Source: Pseudomonas chlororaphis subsp. chlororaphis
Lineage (GTDB): Bacteria > Pseudomonadota > Gammaproteobacteria > Pseudomonadales > Pseudomonadaceae
Length of the DNA: 64,000 bases
Assembly: GCF_003945765.1 (NCBI RefSeq)
Contig: NZ_CP027712.1
Location: 1,984,001 to 2,048,000 of the forward strand
Direction: 5' to 3'
The position numbers were made by a program, and so were the translations under genes. How positions within the stretch are numbered: the stretch's first letter is position 1; each line of letters begins with the position of its first letter. Below are positions 46,380 to 55,519 of this stretch, one piece after another. The notes under the pieces were generated by a model. That model was not told where the DNA came from and did no database searches. It saw only the letters and a list, made by a program, of their open reading frames with translations.

Positions 46380-47360
46380 ATGAATACCCGGATGTTTTTG
46401 GCTGCGGCCCTGTTGGGCGGCAGCGTGCTGCTGGCCGGTTGTGGCGACAAGAGTGAAAAGGTCAGCCAGCCCGTCGCGCAGGTCGATACCCGGCAACAGG
46501 AAATAGAGAAATACAACCAGTACGTCGGTGCGGCGAACAGCATCAGCGAATCCTTCCAGACCTTCCTCCAGCGTTACCAGCAGTACGAGGTGCCGGCCCT
46601 GGCGGGCAAGGCGCCGATCACTGCCTTCAGCATTGGCAACGATATCCTCATTGATCGCCTGAGCCGGGCCCTGGATGGCGCCCTAGCCATCGATACGCCG
46701 ATCCCGGAAGTGGACCAGGCGGCCCAGGCCTTTTCCGCGGCCCTGAAAACCCTCTCGCCCTTGAGCCATGAACTGCAGAACTACGCCACTTCCAAGGGCT
46801 ACCTGAGCGACAACGGCGACCTGGCCCGTCGCCAGGGCCAGGCCTACCTGGCCGCCCTGACTGAGGTCAGCGAAAAGGAGCAGGACTTCTACGCCGGCCT
46901 TGGGGCGCGTGACCTGGCGCTGACCAAGCAGGCATTCGATGAGGCGCCGAAAGACACCGCGGCCTACTACCGTGCCGGGCTGATCTACTACGGCAAACTC
47001 AACACCGCGGATGCCGAGACGCTGTTCGCCGAACCGAACGATCCGCAGGCCCTGGCGGCCTTCGAGAAGTCCCTGGCACTGGTGGCCGACGCGGCCGCGG
47101 GCTGGAATGGCAAGGTCAGCGCCCAGGCCGCACAGAGCGGCAAGTCGTGCGGTGGCGGCATGCTGGAAATCAATGAGTTCATCGGCCAGTCGCGTTCGAT
47201 CGTCCGCGACGTCAAGGACGGGGTGTACAAGCGCGCTCCCGAGGGCGCGATGAAGAACCTGCCGGCACACATGCAGAGTTCGAGCATCGTCCGCTCGGCC
47301 AACCGCTACAACCGCACCTACGGCAACATGATCAATCGCTTCAACCATCCGACCTGCTGA
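46380..47360 (+). CDS. yiiG: YiiG/DUF3829 family lipoprotein
   Basis: A 326-residue lipoprotein. Signal MNTRMFLAAALLGGSVLLAGC ends in lipobox LLAGC; the mature part is mostly helical (KYNQYVGAANSISESFQTF, NEFIGQSRSIVRDVKDG) as in DUF3829. No catalytic motif is seen. It is located in the periplasm, anchored to a membrane; the residue after Cys is Gly, which favours the outer membrane. Function unknown in all members I know. Confidence 0.82.
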   Translation: MNTRMFLAAALLGGSVLLAGCGDKSEKVSQPVAQVDTRQQEIEKYNQYVGAANSISESFQTFLQRYQQYEVPALAGKAPITAFSIGNDILIDRLSRALDGALAIDTPIPEVDQAAQAFSAALKTLSPLSHELQNYATSKGYLSDNGDLARRQGQAYLAALTEVSEKEQDFYAGLGARDLALTKQAFDEAPKDTAAYYRAGLIYYGKLNTADAETLFAEPNDPQALAAFEKSLALVADAAAGWNGKVSAQAAQSGKSCGGGMLEINEFIGQSRSIVRDVKDGVYKRAPEGAMKNLPAHMQSSSIVRSANRYNRTYGNMINRFNHPTC

Positions 47361-47372
47361 GTCGGCGCTGGC

Positions 47373-47398
47373 GGCACCCGCGTCGTAACGCGGGTGCC
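47373..47398. repeat. 10-bp hairpin between yiiG and the truncated MFS gene
   Basis: GGCACCCGCG (47373-47382) pairs with CGCGGGTGCC (47389-47398). It lies between convergent genes and may terminate, but neither side has a T run. Confidence 0.5.
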
Positions 47399-47429
47399 GG
47401 TGGGCGCGAACGAACGCCCCGGTCTTCGA

Positions 47430-47954
47430 TCAGGCGTCCAGCTTGCGGGCCGCTTCCACTCCGGAAGTGGTCAGCTTGATCGGCAGGTTCAGGGCATGTT
47501 CGCCCTCCGGGTTGAGGGTGACATGGCCCTCCTTGATCAAGCCGCGTTCCTGCAACATTGCCAGGGTACTGGCCACGACTCTTTCGCCGCGATAGTTATC
47601 CAGCACCTCCTTGCCCAGGCCCAGGGTCAGGCCGAAAAACAGCAGGGCATCGCCGAAGCCCGGCGCCAGGGCAAAGCCCAGGCTGGCGACCACCAGCAGG
47701 CAGCCGAACAGGGCAATCGAGCGCGCGGCGCCCAGCAGGTCCGACAGGTGCCCGGAGAAGATCACGGCGACCAAGGTGCTGAGCATGGCGACCGAAATCA
47801 CGCTGCTGGCATCGTGCTCATTGCCACCGCGCGAGCCGATCAGCAGCGAGAGCAGGAAGGTCGAGCCATAGGACAGCGACAGCAGGTAGCTGGCGACGCA
47901 GAACAGCCCGAACAGCCTGGCTGGAACCATGGGGGGTGGGGTAGCGCTGGACAT
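47430..47954 (-). pseudogene. Truncated MFS transporter fused to an unrelated C-terminal tail
   Basis: A 174-residue frame. Residues 1-114 are the first ~3-4 helices of an MFS transporter, including motif A-like GHLSDLLGAARSI (68-80). At LGLG/KEVLDN the membrane pattern stops and a soluble, charged 60-residue tail follows (YRGERVVASTLAMLQERGL, TLNPEGEHALNLPIKLT). A working MFS protein needs about 400 residues, so the transporter is broken; an internal deletion joining it to the end of a neighbour is the simplest reading. It may still be translated. The junction is near 47613. Confidence 0.6.
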
Positions 47955-48061
47955 GCGCAGGCCTCGTTCTTGTTGGATTCATGAGGCGCCGTTCTACCAT
48001 GGGCGGTTGTCGCGTTAGTTGTGATCTTGCAGGCTTCAGGATTAGCCCGCAGCGGAGTAAG

Positions 48062-48712
48062 TCAGCCACCGATCTCGTCGATGAATTCGTCCATGAAGCG
48101 CTTCAGGCGGGCATGGCGCACCTGCGCCAGGCGCGCGCCGGTCACGGTCTGGAAACCCTCGGCCAGGTGCAGCAGCTTGGTGTGGAAGTGGTCGAGGGTG
48201 AAGTTCAGGTCGTCGTAGCCGCGGTGTTCGGCGTGCGGGTCATGAGGATCGTAGAAGGCTCGGTTCAACCGGCCGCCAACATAGAAGGTGCGGGCCACGC
48301 CGAGAGCGCCCAGGGCGTCGAGACGGTCGGCGTCCTGCAGGATCTTCGCCTCCAGGGTGCGCGCCTCGATGGCGGCGGAAAAACTGTGGGCTTCGATGGC
48401 GTGGGCCACCGCGGCGATCTTCGCTTCGGGCCAGCCCAGTCGGTGCAGCAGGGCCGAGGCCTTTTCCGCCGACAGGCGCGAGGCCTGGGCGCGCAGCGGT
48501 GAGCTCTTTTCCACTGCGACGCAATCGTGCAGCAGGGTGGCGGCCAGCAGCACTTGCAGATCGCCGCCGTCTTCCCGGGCGATGCGCCGCGCATTGGCCC
48601 ACACCCGCTGCAGGTGCGACAGGTCGTGGGCGCCGTCTTCGACGGGCTCCAGCGCGTGGGGCAGCAGGGTGTTGGCGAGATCGGGCAGGGGAGCAAAAGC
48701 GTCGGAAGTCAT
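48062..48712 (-). CDS. HD-domain phosphohydrolase (YedJ-like)
   Basis: A 216-residue HD protein. The metal ligands are in DLSHLQRVWANA, TLLHDCVAVE and ILQDADRLDALGALGVART. ATG 48712 (MTSDAFAPLPD) was chosen; the open frame upstream runs through a REPIN and is not coding. It is similar to uncharacterised YedJ-type hydrolases acting on nucleotides or other phosphates. It stands alone. Confidence 0.85.
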   Translation of the reverse strand: MTSDAFAPLPDLANTLLPHALEPVEDGAHDLSHLQRVWANARRIAREDGGDLQVLLAATLLHDCVAVEKSSPLRAQASRLSAEKASALLHRLGWPEAKIAAVAHAIEAHSFSAAIEARTLEAKILQDADRLDALGALGVARTFYVGGRLNRAFYDPHDPHAEHRGYDDLNFTLDHFHTKLLHLAEGFQTVTGARLAQVRHARLKRFMDEFIDEIGG

Positions 48713-48744
48713 TTCAGCCAGGCAGTAAAAATACAGGCGCACAC

Positions 48745-48847
48745 TGTAGCCGCTGCCGCAGGCTGCGATAAGGCCCGCGGGACCTTCGGGCGTCGATAAA
48801 AGTGCCGTGCGCTTCGCGACCGATCGCAGCCAGCGGCAGCGGCTACA
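48745..48847. repeat. REPIN-like inverted pair, copy B
   Basis: The 24-base unit beginning TGTAGCCGCTGCCGCAGG (48745-48768) has an inverted copy at 48824-48847 with one difference, around a 55-bp spacer. It occupies the gap between the HD-domain gene and a GNAT gene. Confidence 0.85.
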
Positions 48848-48975
48848 GGTATCGGGCAATTCCGACATGGACAATCACCCGTCACGACCTCCAGGCATAT
48901 CCCTGTGAAATACCCGTGCATGTCCTTCCCCTGTCGATCTAATATGGCCGCCTACCTTCCAACCGAGACCCGCCG

Positions 48976-49455
48976 ATGTCCGTCGAAATCCGTCCAGCCG
49001 TGCCCAGCGATGCACCGCAAATCCTTGCCTTCATCAGGGAGTTGGCCGATTACGAACGTGCTCGCCATGAGGTCATCGCCAGCGTCGCCGACATCGAGCG
49101 CAGCCTGTTCAGCGAGGGCGCCACGGCCCACGGCCTGATCTGCCTGCGCGATGGCGTGCCGATCGGCTTCGCGGTGTTTTTCTTCAGCTATTCCACCTGG
49201 CTGGGCAGCAATTGCCTGTACCTGGAAGACCTCTACATCACCCCCGCACAACGCGGCGGCGGCGCTGGCAAACAGCTGCTGCGGCACCTGGCGCGGATCG
49301 CCTGCGACAACGGTTGCGGGCGCTTCGAATGGAGCGTGTTGGAGTGGAACGAACCGGCGATCCAGTTCTACAAATCCCTGGGCGCCCAGCCCCAGGAAGA
49401 GTGGGTGAGGTACCGCATGGATGGCGATGTGTTGCGCGCGTTCGCCCAGGGCTGA
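48976..49455 (+). CDS. GNAT family N-acetyltransferase (diamine acetyltransferase-like)
   Basis: A 159-residue GNAT enzyme. The acetyl-CoA loop is YITPAQRGGGAGKQLL, followed by RFEWSVLEWNEPAIQFYKSLGAQ, matching the spermidine/diamine acetyltransferase branch. The substrate is probably an amine or amino-acid derivative. Short leader with GAGACC upstream. No operon partner. Confidence 0.86.
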   Translation: MSVEIRPAVPSDAPQILAFIRELADYERARHEVIASVADIERSLFSEGATAHGLICLRDGVPIGFAVFFFSYSTWLGSNCLYLEDLYITPAQRGGGAGKQLLRHLARIACDNGCGRFEWSVLEWNEPAIQFYKSLGAQPQEEWVRYRMDGDVLRAFAQG

Positions 49456-50051
49456 TTTACCCGGCGTTTCTTTCGTGCAGGAGCTCGCTCGCACTAGCAA
49501 TCCTGATAGCCAACTCCATTCTCAAGGCAGCCCTCGAGCTCAGGGCTGCCGTCGTTCGACCAGGGCTCAGGCCTGCAGGCGCCAGCCCGTCATATGGGCG
49601 AGCGCGGACTATAAGGCAGCGTCTCTGGAGCGGACGAGGTTCTTTGCAAAGCTTGTAGAAGCAGCGGGTCGACGCTCGATTGCCCGCGATGATGCCCGCT
49701 CTGGCGCTGCATTTTTTTGGACGGGGTACATATCCATTCCTGCGGTAACGGCGGCTTAGGGTTCCGCCCTTACGGCGGGTCACTTTTTTTCAAACGCCAA
49801 AAAAAGTAACCAAAAAACGCTTGCCCCTGCGTACGGCCTTCGCTGCGCTCAGGTTCCCTCGCTCCGGCGTCCCTCAGGGGGCATCGACTCCGGTCGGCTT
49901 CGCTTCGACCTCCATACGATGTCCTCGACTGCGTCGAGGGGCGCTGCGCGCCATCCCCCTGATGAACGCCTCCACTCGGCCTCCCGATGGGGCGGGTAGA
50001 TCAAGATCAAAAGCCAAAGCCATGCGCGACCTACCGGTCGGCGCTAAATCT

Positions 50052-50174
50052 TGTAGCCGCTGCCGAGCCTGCGAGGTTGCGTCCAGCCTGGGCGGCATTG
50101 CGTCGCAGCGGGTGCAGGGTCTTGAGATCGCTGGAGGATCTTCGGTCCTATCGCAGCCTTCGGCAGCGGCCACA
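50052..50174. repeat. REPIN-like inverted pair, copy C (more diverged)
   Basis: Left arm 50052-50074 (TGTAGCCGCTGCCGAGCC...) and right arm 50151-50174 (TCGCAGCCTTCGGCAGCGGC...) are inverted versions of the unit in copies A and B with several differences. It sits directly before the dgo promoter region. Confidence 0.75.
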
Positions 50175-50182
50175 GTGTCTTA

Positions 50183-50197
50183 TCCCATAATATGGGA
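50183..50197. promoter_or_regulatory. 15-bp perfect palindrome, candidate IclR operator of the dgo operon
   Basis: TCCCATA-A-TATGGGA, 99 bp before the dgoK ATG, in an AT-rich stretch that probably holds the promoter. IclR-family regulators commonly bind such 15-bp palindromes, and an IclR gene ends this operon. Confidence 0.55.
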
Positions 50198-50295
50198 ATG
50201 ATATTTATATATTGAGATTTTATTCGAGTCGGGTTTATAGTCGCCGCCATCAGCTCTTACGCACTCACTGCCAAAAACAACTCACAGGTGAAGCG

Positions 50296-51291
50296 ATGCA
50301 GGCGCAATTGATCGCGCTCGATTGGGGAACCACGTCCCTTCGTGCTTACAAACTCGCAGCAGGCGGCCAGGTGCTGGAACAGCGCGCGTTGACCTCGGGG
50401 GTCATGCAGTTGCCGAAGGTGGCGCGGATGATTGCCGGCCAGCGCTGCGACGATGGTTTTGAACTGGCCTTCGATGAGGCCTGCGGCGACTGGCTCGACG
50501 CGCAGCCGGGACTGCCGGTGATTGCCTGCGGCATGGTCGGCAGCGCCCAGGGCTGGCGCGAGGCCAGTTACTGCGAGACCCCGGCGGATGTCGCCCAGCT
50601 CGGGCAGGCCCTGGTGACCTTGCGCAGTCGGCGCGGGGTGGACGTGCATATCGTGCCGGGGGTGATCCAGCGTTCGCGCTTGCCGAACGTGATGCGGGGC
50701 GAAGAAACCCAGGTGCTGGGGGTGCTGCCGCAGCTGCCGGACGGGGCAGGGAGCGACGTGCTGATCGGCCTGCCCGGCAGTCATTCCAAATGGGTGCAGG
50801 TGGCCGATGGCTGCATCGTCCATTTCGACACCTTCATGACCGGCGAGCTGTTCGCCGTGCTCAGTCAACACAGCATTCTCGGCCGCACCCAGGAGCGTGG
50901 CGCGGCATTCGACGCCGAGGCCTTCGACCGCGGCGTGCAGGTGGCCTTGTCCGCCGAGGGCGAGATCGGCCCGCTGTCGACCCTGTTCAGCGCCCGCAGC
51001 CTGGGATTGACCGGTGAACTCAGCGGCCGCGCCCAGCCGGATTATCTGTCGGGCCTGCTGATCGGCCACGAACTTTGCGCACTGGCTGCCGTGCAGCGGC
51101 GCCGCCACAGCGACCCATTGCCGTCGATCGTGCTGATCGGCAATTCCCAGCTTTGCGCCCGTTACAGCCGGGCCTTGTCCGCCTGCGGTTTTCCCCGGGC
51201 AATCCTGGCCGAACAGGCCACCGAACGCGGTTTATGGCACCTGGCCGAAGCGGCCGGGCTGCTGACGCGCGTCCCTTGCGTTCACCCTTGA
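50296..51291 (+). CDS. dgoK: 2-dehydro-3-deoxygalactonokinase DgoK
   Basis: A 331-residue kinase that phosphorylates 2-keto-3-deoxygalactonate. The ASKHA-like start IALDWGTTSLRAYKL and the GLPGSHSKWV and MTGELFAVL phrases are typical. AGGTGAAGCG precedes ATG 50296. First gene of a D-galactonate operon; dgoA follows 13 bp later. Confidence 0.92.
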   Translation: MQAQLIALDWGTTSLRAYKLAAGGQVLEQRALTSGVMQLPKVARMIAGQRCDDGFELAFDEACGDWLDAQPGLPVIACGMVGSAQGWREASYCETPADVAQLGQALVTLRSRRGVDVHIVPGVIQRSRLPNVMRGEETQVLGVLPQLPDGAGSDVLIGLPGSHSKWVQVADGCIVHFDTFMTGELFAVLSQHSILGRTQERGAAFDAEAFDRGVQVALSAEGEIGPLSTLFSARSLGLTGELSGRAQPDYLSGLLIGHELCALAAVQRRRHSDPLPSIVLIGNSQLCARYSRALSACGFPRAILAEQATERGLWHLAEAAGLLTRVPCVHP

Positions 51292-51304
51292 AAAGAGGTC
51301 CGAC

Positions 51305-51925
51305 ATGCTCAAGCAAGCACTGGCACATAACGGCCTGATTGCCATTCTCCGGGGGCTGCGTCCGCCAGAAGCGGTGGCCATCGGCGAGGCGCTGTATCAG
51401 GCGGGGTTTCGGGTTATCGAGGTGCCGCTCAATTCGCCGCAACCCTTTGACAGCATCCGCATCATGCGCGACGCCTTGCCCGCCGATTGCCTGATCGGCG
51501 CCGGCACGGTGCTGACCCCGGAGCAGGTCGGGCAGGTCAAGGCCGCGGGTGGCCAGGTGATCGTCATGCCCCACAGCGATCCCAAGGTGCTGCGCGCGGC
51601 CAGGGCCGCCGGCCTCTATCTGTCGCCCGGCGTGGCCACGCCGACCGAGGCCTTTGCCGCGCTGGCCGAAGGCGCCGACGTGCTCAAGCTGTTTCCCGCC
51701 GAGCAGATGGGCCCGGCGGTGGTCAAGGCCTGGCTCGCGGTATTGCCGGTCGGCACCGTGTTGCTACCGGTAGGCGGGATCACCCCGGACAACATGCAGG
51801 TGTTCGTCGACGCCGGGGTCAAGGGCTTCGGCCTGGGCTCCGGGTTGTTCAAGCCAGGGATGAGCGCCGCCGAGGTGGCGACCCGCGCCAAGGCCTATGT
51901 CGCCGCCTGGAATGCGCTGCGTTAA
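51305..51925 (+). CDS. dgoA: 2-dehydro-3-deoxy-6-phosphogalactonate aldolase DgoA
   Basis: A 206-residue class I aldolase that splits KDPGal into pyruvate and glyceraldehyde 3-phosphate. [11 protein letters not shown], the Schiff-base lysine region [12 protein letters not shown] and GGITPDNMQ are seen. Alternative KDPG (Eda) specificity is excluded mainly by context with dgoK and dgoD. AAGAGGTCCGAC precedes the ATG. Confidence 0.92.
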   Translation: MLKQALAHNGLIAILRGLRPPEAVAIGEALYQAGFRVIEVPLNSPQPFDSIRIMRDALPADCLIGAGTVLTPEQVGQVKAAGGQVIVMPHSDPKVLRAARAAGLYLSPGVATPTEAFAALAEGADVLKLFPAEQMGPAVVKAWLAVLPVGTVLLPVGGITPDNMQVFVDAGVKGFGLGSGLFKPGMSAAEVATRAKAYVAAWNALR

Positions 51926-51972
51926 GACTTTTTGGCGCCCTCGGCGCTGCATCCGACAAGAGAGACAAGAAG

Positions 51973-53121
51973 ATGAAAATCACCAAGTTGACCACCTTTA
52001 TCGTTCCGCCGCGCTGGTGCTTTCTCAAGGTCGAGACCGACGAGGGCGTCACCGGCTGGGGCGAGCCCGTGGTCGAAGGGCGGGCGCACACGGTGGCCGC
52101 CGCCGTGGACGAACTGGCCGATTACCTGATCGGCAAGGACCCGCGCAATATCGAGGACAACTGGACCGTGCTCTACCGCGGCGGCTTCTACCGCGGCGGC
52201 GCCATCCACATGAGTGCCCTGGCCGGGATCGACCAGGCGCTGTGGGACATCAAGGGCAAGGCCCTGGGGGTGTCGGTCAGCGACCTGCTGGGCGGCCAGG
52301 TGCGGGACAAGATCCGCGTCTATTCGTGGATCGGCGGCGACCGTCCGGCCGACACCGCGCGTGCCGCCAAAGAGGCGGTGGCGCGTGGTTTTACCGCGGT
52401 GAAGATGAACGGGACCGAAGAGCTGCAGTTCCTCGACACCTTCGACAAGGTCGACCTGGCCCTGGCCAACGTGGCCGCGGTGCGTGACGCAGTCGGCCCC
52501 AACGTCGGGATCGGCGTCGATTTCCATGGCCGGGTGCACAAGCCCATGGCCAAGGTGCTGATGAAGGAACTCGATCCCTACAAGCTGATGTTTATCGAAG
52601 AACCGGTGCTCAGCGAAAACTACGAGGCCCTCAAGGAACTGGCGCCGCTGACCAATACCCCGATCGCCCTGGGCGAGCGGCTGTTCTCGCGCTGGGATTT
52701 CAAACGGGTGCTCAGCGAAGGTTACGTCGACATCATCCAGCCGGATGCTTCCCATGCCGGCGGCATCACCGAAACCCGCAAGATCGCCAACATGGCCGAA
52801 GCCTACGACGTGGCCCTGGCCCTGCATTGCCCGCTGGGGCCGATTGCCCTGGCCGCCTGCCTGCAACTGGACGCGGCTTGCTACAACGCCTTCATCCAGG
52901 AGCAGAGCCTGGGCATCCATTACAACGAAAGCAACGACCTGCTGGATTACGTCAAGGACCCGCGCGTCTTCGACTACCAGCAAGGCATGGTGAAGATTCC
53001 CAACGGCCCGGGCCTGGGCATCGAGATCAACGAGGAATACGTCATCGAGCGCGCGGCCATCGGCCACCGCTGGCGCAACCCGATCTGGCGCCACGCCGAC
53101 GGCAGCTTCGCCGAATGGTGA
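51973..53121 (+). CDS. dgoD: D-galactonate dehydratase DgoD
   Basis: A 382-residue enolase-superfamily dehydratase (mandelate racemase subgroup), the exact usual length. It converts D-galactonate to 2-keto-3-deoxygalactonate. [19 protein letters not shown] is the family N-terminus; metal ligands are in GVDFHGR, FIEEPV and GERLF, with a base His in [20 protein letters not shown] precedes ATG 51973. Confidence 0.95.
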   Translation: MKITKLTTFIVPPRWCFLKVETDEGVTGWGEPVVEGRAHTVAAAVDELADYLIGKDPRNIEDNWTVLYRGGFYRGGAIHMSALAGIDQALWDIKGKALGVSVSDLLGGQVRDKIRVYSWIGGDRPADTARAAKEAVARGFTAVKMNGTEELQFLDTFDKVDLALANVAAVRDAVGPNVGIGVDFHGRVHKPMAKVLMKELDPYKLMFIEEPVLSENYEALKELAPLTNTPIALGERLFSRWDFKRVLSEGYVDIIQPDASHAGGITETRKIANMAEAYDVALALHCPLGPIALAACLQLDAACYNAFIQEQSLGIHYNESNDLLDYVKDPRVFDYQQGMVKIPNGPGLGIEINEEYVIERAAIGHRWRNPIWRHADGSFAEW

Positions 53122-53135
53122 GTTGATTCATTGCT

Positions 53136-53208
53136 GATAGGGGCGAGCTTGCTCGCGATGCCGGCGCGGTGCAGCAACCGACGCTATTGCGAGCGAGCCC
53201 GTTCCTCC
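53136..53208. repeat. REP-type inverted repeat between dgoD and the transporter
   Basis: GGGGCGAGCTTGCTCGCGAT (53140-53159) and an inverted GCGAGCGAGCCCGTTCC-type arm (about 53189-53205) flank a short spacer. It lies inside the operon and may stabilise the 3' end of the dgoKAD mRNA. Confidence 0.75.
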
Positions 53209-53256
53209 AGGTACATAGCTGCATAGCCCTCAATAACCATAAGAAGAGGCATCCCC

Positions 53257-54567
53257 ATGCAACCGCAAACCTTCACCGGGCAGGCGTCGCTGGTCGCGCC
53301 GAGCCGCAAGCGTTTTTTCATCATGGTGCTGTTGTTCATCACGGTGGTGATCAACTACCTGGACCGCAGCAACCTGTCGATCGCCGCGCCGGCCTTGACC
53401 CGCGACCTGGGCATCGACCCGATCCACGTCGGGCTGATTTTCTCGGCCTTCGGCTGGACCTACGCCGCCATGCAGATCCCCGGTGGCTGGCTGGTGGACC
53501 GCGTACCGCCACGCATTCTTTACACGGCGGCACTGCTGCTGTGGTCGCTGGCGACGGTGATGCTCGGCTTCGCCGCCAGCTTTATCGCCCTGTTCGTCCT
53601 GCGCATGGCGGTGGGCGCGCTGGAGGCGCCGGCCTATCCGATCAACAGCCGGGTGGTGACCACCTGGTTTCCCGAGCGCGAGCGTGCCACGGCCATCGGC
53701 TTTTACACTTCCGGGCAGTTTGTCGGGCTGGCTTTTCTCACCCCGGTGCTGGCCTGGCTGCAGCATGCCTTTGGCTGGCACATGGTGTTTGTCGTCACCG
53801 GTGCGGTGGGCATTCTGTGGGCGGCGATCTGGTACGCGGTGTATCGCGAACCACGGGATTTCAAGGGCGCCAACCCGGCGGAAATCGACCTGATCCGCCA
53901 GGGCGGCGGCCTGGTGGATATCCAGCGTGAGACGAACAGGAGCAAGGCGCGTTTCAGCTGGACCGACCTGGGGATTGTCCTGAGCAAGCGCAAGCTGTGG
54001 GGCATCTATCTGGGGCAGTTCTGCCTCAATTCGACCCTGTGGTTTTTCCTCACCTGGTTCCCCACTTACCTGGTGAAGTACCGCGGCATGGATTTCATCA
54101 AGTCCGGCCTGCTGGCGTCGCTGCCGTTCCTCGCGGCCTTTGTCGGCGTGCTGTGTTCCGGGTTCTTCTCCGACTGGCTGATCCGGCGTGGCGCCTCGGT
54201 GGGCTTTGCCCGCAAGCTGCCGATCATTGGCGGGCTGCTGATTTCCACCTCGATCATCGGCGCCAATTTCGTCGAGTCGACGCCGCTGGTGATTGCCTTC
54301 CTGGCGTTGGCGTTCTTCGGCAACGGCCTGGCCTCGATCACCTGGTCGCTGGTCTCGACCCTGGCGCCGGCGCGGTTGCTGGGGCTGACTGGCGGGGTGT
54401 TCAACTTCATCGGCAACCTGTCGGCGATCGCCACGCCGATCGTCATCGGCTTCCTGGCCAGCGGCGACTCCTTTGCCCCGGCCATTACCTACATTGCCGT
54501 GCTGGCGCTGGCGGGGGCCCTGTCCTACGTGCTGCTGGTGGGCAAGGTCGAGCGTATCGAGTTGTAG
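53257..54567 (+). CDS. dgoT: MFS transporter, D-galactonate (DgoT-like)
   Basis: A 436-residue 12-helix transporter of the anion:cation symporter family. The TM1 region NYLDRSNLSIAAPAL, FSAFGWTYAAMQIPGGWLVDR and the loop ERERATAIGFYTSGQF are typical of hexuronate/galactonate carriers. AAGAGGCATCCCC precedes the ATG. It brings galactonate in by proton symport. Identity of the substrate is by operon context. Confidence 0.88.
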   Translation: MQPQTFTGQASLVAPSRKRFFIMVLLFITVVINYLDRSNLSIAAPALTRDLGIDPIHVGLIFSAFGWTYAAMQIPGGWLVDRVPPRILYTAALLLWSLATVMLGFAASFIALFVLRMAVGALEAPAYPINSRVVTTWFPERERATAIGFYTSGQFVGLAFLTPVLAWLQHAFGWHMVFVVTGAVGILWAAIWYAVYREPRDFKGANPAEIDLIRQGGGLVDIQRETNRSKARFSWTDLGIVLSKRKLWGIYLGQFCLNSTLWFFLTWFPTYLVKYRGMDFIKSGLLASLPFLAAFVGVLCSGFFSDWLIRRGASVGFARKLPIIGGLLISTSIIGANFVESTPLVIAFLALAFFGNGLASITWSLVSTLAPARLLGLTGGVFNFIGNLSAIATPIVIGFLASGDSFAPAITYIAVLALAGALSYVLLVGKVERIEL

Positions 54568-54622
54568 TGGCGGGGGACGGGCGATCATAATGCCGCCCGT
54601 TCTCACCCTCGGAAGGCTGGAT

Positions 54623-55420
54623 ATGCAGGACGACGCAGCAAAGACCGCCAAGGATGCCGCCCCCACCGGTACCCAGACATTGCTCCGTGGCCTGGCGGTG
54701 GTGCAGGCCGTGGCCAGCGGTGCCCGCGACCTCAAGGAAATCGCCCGGCTGATCGGCACCACCCGCAGCACCACCCATCGCCTGGCCAGTTGCCTGGTGG
54801 ACGAGCGTTATTTGAGGGTAGTGCCGCAGGTCGGCTACCTGCTGGGGCCGAAGCTGATCGAGCTGGGTTTCCAGGCCCGCGAGGCCTTGCCGTTGGTGAC
54901 CCTGGCCAGGCCATTCCTCGATGAGCTGTCGGCGTTGACCGGCGACACCATTCACCTGGCAATCCGCGAAGACGACGATGTGCTGTACCTGCACAAGAAC
55001 CCGGGGCGCAACGGCCCGGAAATGCGTTCGCGGGTCGGCCATCGCATGCCGCTGGCGCGCACCGGGATAGGCAAGGCGCTGCTGCTCGATAGCACGCCCC
55101 AGGAGTGGCAGCGTTTGTATGAAGCGAGCCTGCCGGCGGGGGGCAGGAATGCGCTCTGGCCGCAGCACGAAGAGCCGACCTGGGAGCAGTTCCAGCAGCG
55201 TATGCAGGACTATGTGGCGGGAGGTTATGCCTTCGACCTGGAGGACAACGAACCGTCGATCCGTTGCGTGGCGGCGCCGGTCCGCGATGCCAGCGGCCAG
55301 ATCGTCGCCGGTATCAGCATCGCCAGCACCGTGCCGTACATGCCGCTGGAAAAGATGGCCGAACTGATCCCGGTGATCAAACAGGCCGCCGCTGGCATCT
55401 CCGCCGAACTCGGCGGCTGA
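54623..55420 (+). CDS. IclR family transcriptional regulator of the dgo operon
   Basis: A 265-residue regulator: winged helix (LLRGLAVVQAVASGARDLKEI, in parts, and GTTRSTTHRLASCLVDERYL) and the IclR effector domain (RSRVGHRMPLARTGIGKALL, GISIASTV). Start ATG 54623 follows GGAAGG; 54590 is an in-frame alternative. It lies 55 bp after the transporter in the same direction, so it may be in the operon and autoregulated. The likely effector is galactonate or a keto-deoxy acid. E. coli uses a GntR regulator (DgoR) instead. Confidence 0.88.
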   Translation: MQDDAAKTAKDAAPTGTQTLLRGLAVVQAVASGARDLKEIARLIGTTRSTTHRLASCLVDERYLRVVPQVGYLLGPKLIELGFQAREALPLVTLARPFLDELSALTGDTIHLAIREDDDVLYLHKNPGRNGPEMRSRVGHRMPLARTGIGKALLLDSTPQEWQRLYEASLPAGGRNALWPQHEEPTWEQFQQRMQDYVAGGYAFDLEDNEPSIRCVAAPVRDASGQIVAGISIASTVPYMPLEKMAELIPVIKQAAAGISAELGG

Positions 55421-55430
55421 CTTATTCCTC

Positions 55431-55510
55431 TGTAGGAGCGAGGCTTGCCCGCGACGCCGTGTACCTGATGTACCGCGGCGTCCGTATCGCCGGCAAGCCG
55501 GATTCCTACA
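55431..55510. repeat. REP pair (GTAGGAGCGAGGCTTGCCCGC family)
   Basis: TGTAGGAGCGAGGCTTGCCC opens at 55431; the inverted, partly diverged arm ends with GGATTCCTACA at 55510. An inner GACGCCG.../CGGCGTC stem lies between. It separates convergent iclR and the alcohol dehydrogenase. Confidence 0.8.
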
Positions 55511-55519
55511 ATATTGTGC

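Larger units (their letters stand above)
49456..50295. other. 840-bp stretch without a convincing gene, rich in repeats
   Basis: Between the GNAT gene and dgoK. Holds a Pseudomonas-type conserved noncoding sequence (about 49759-50010) with two hairpins, CCGCC/GGCGG near 49764-49779 and a 9-bp arm ACTTTTTTT (49782-49790) with AAAAAAAGT (49799-49807), then REPIN copy C and the dgo operator. Open frames of ~110-125 codons on both strands are arginine/serine-rich, lack ribosome sites and look like shadows of GC-rich repeat DNA. Confidence 0.6.

Noticed and set aside
49821..50201. Open frames of about 110-125 codons in the gap before dgoK
   Set aside because: Arginine/serine-rich translations of repeat DNA on both strands, overlapping REPIN copy C; no ribosome sites.
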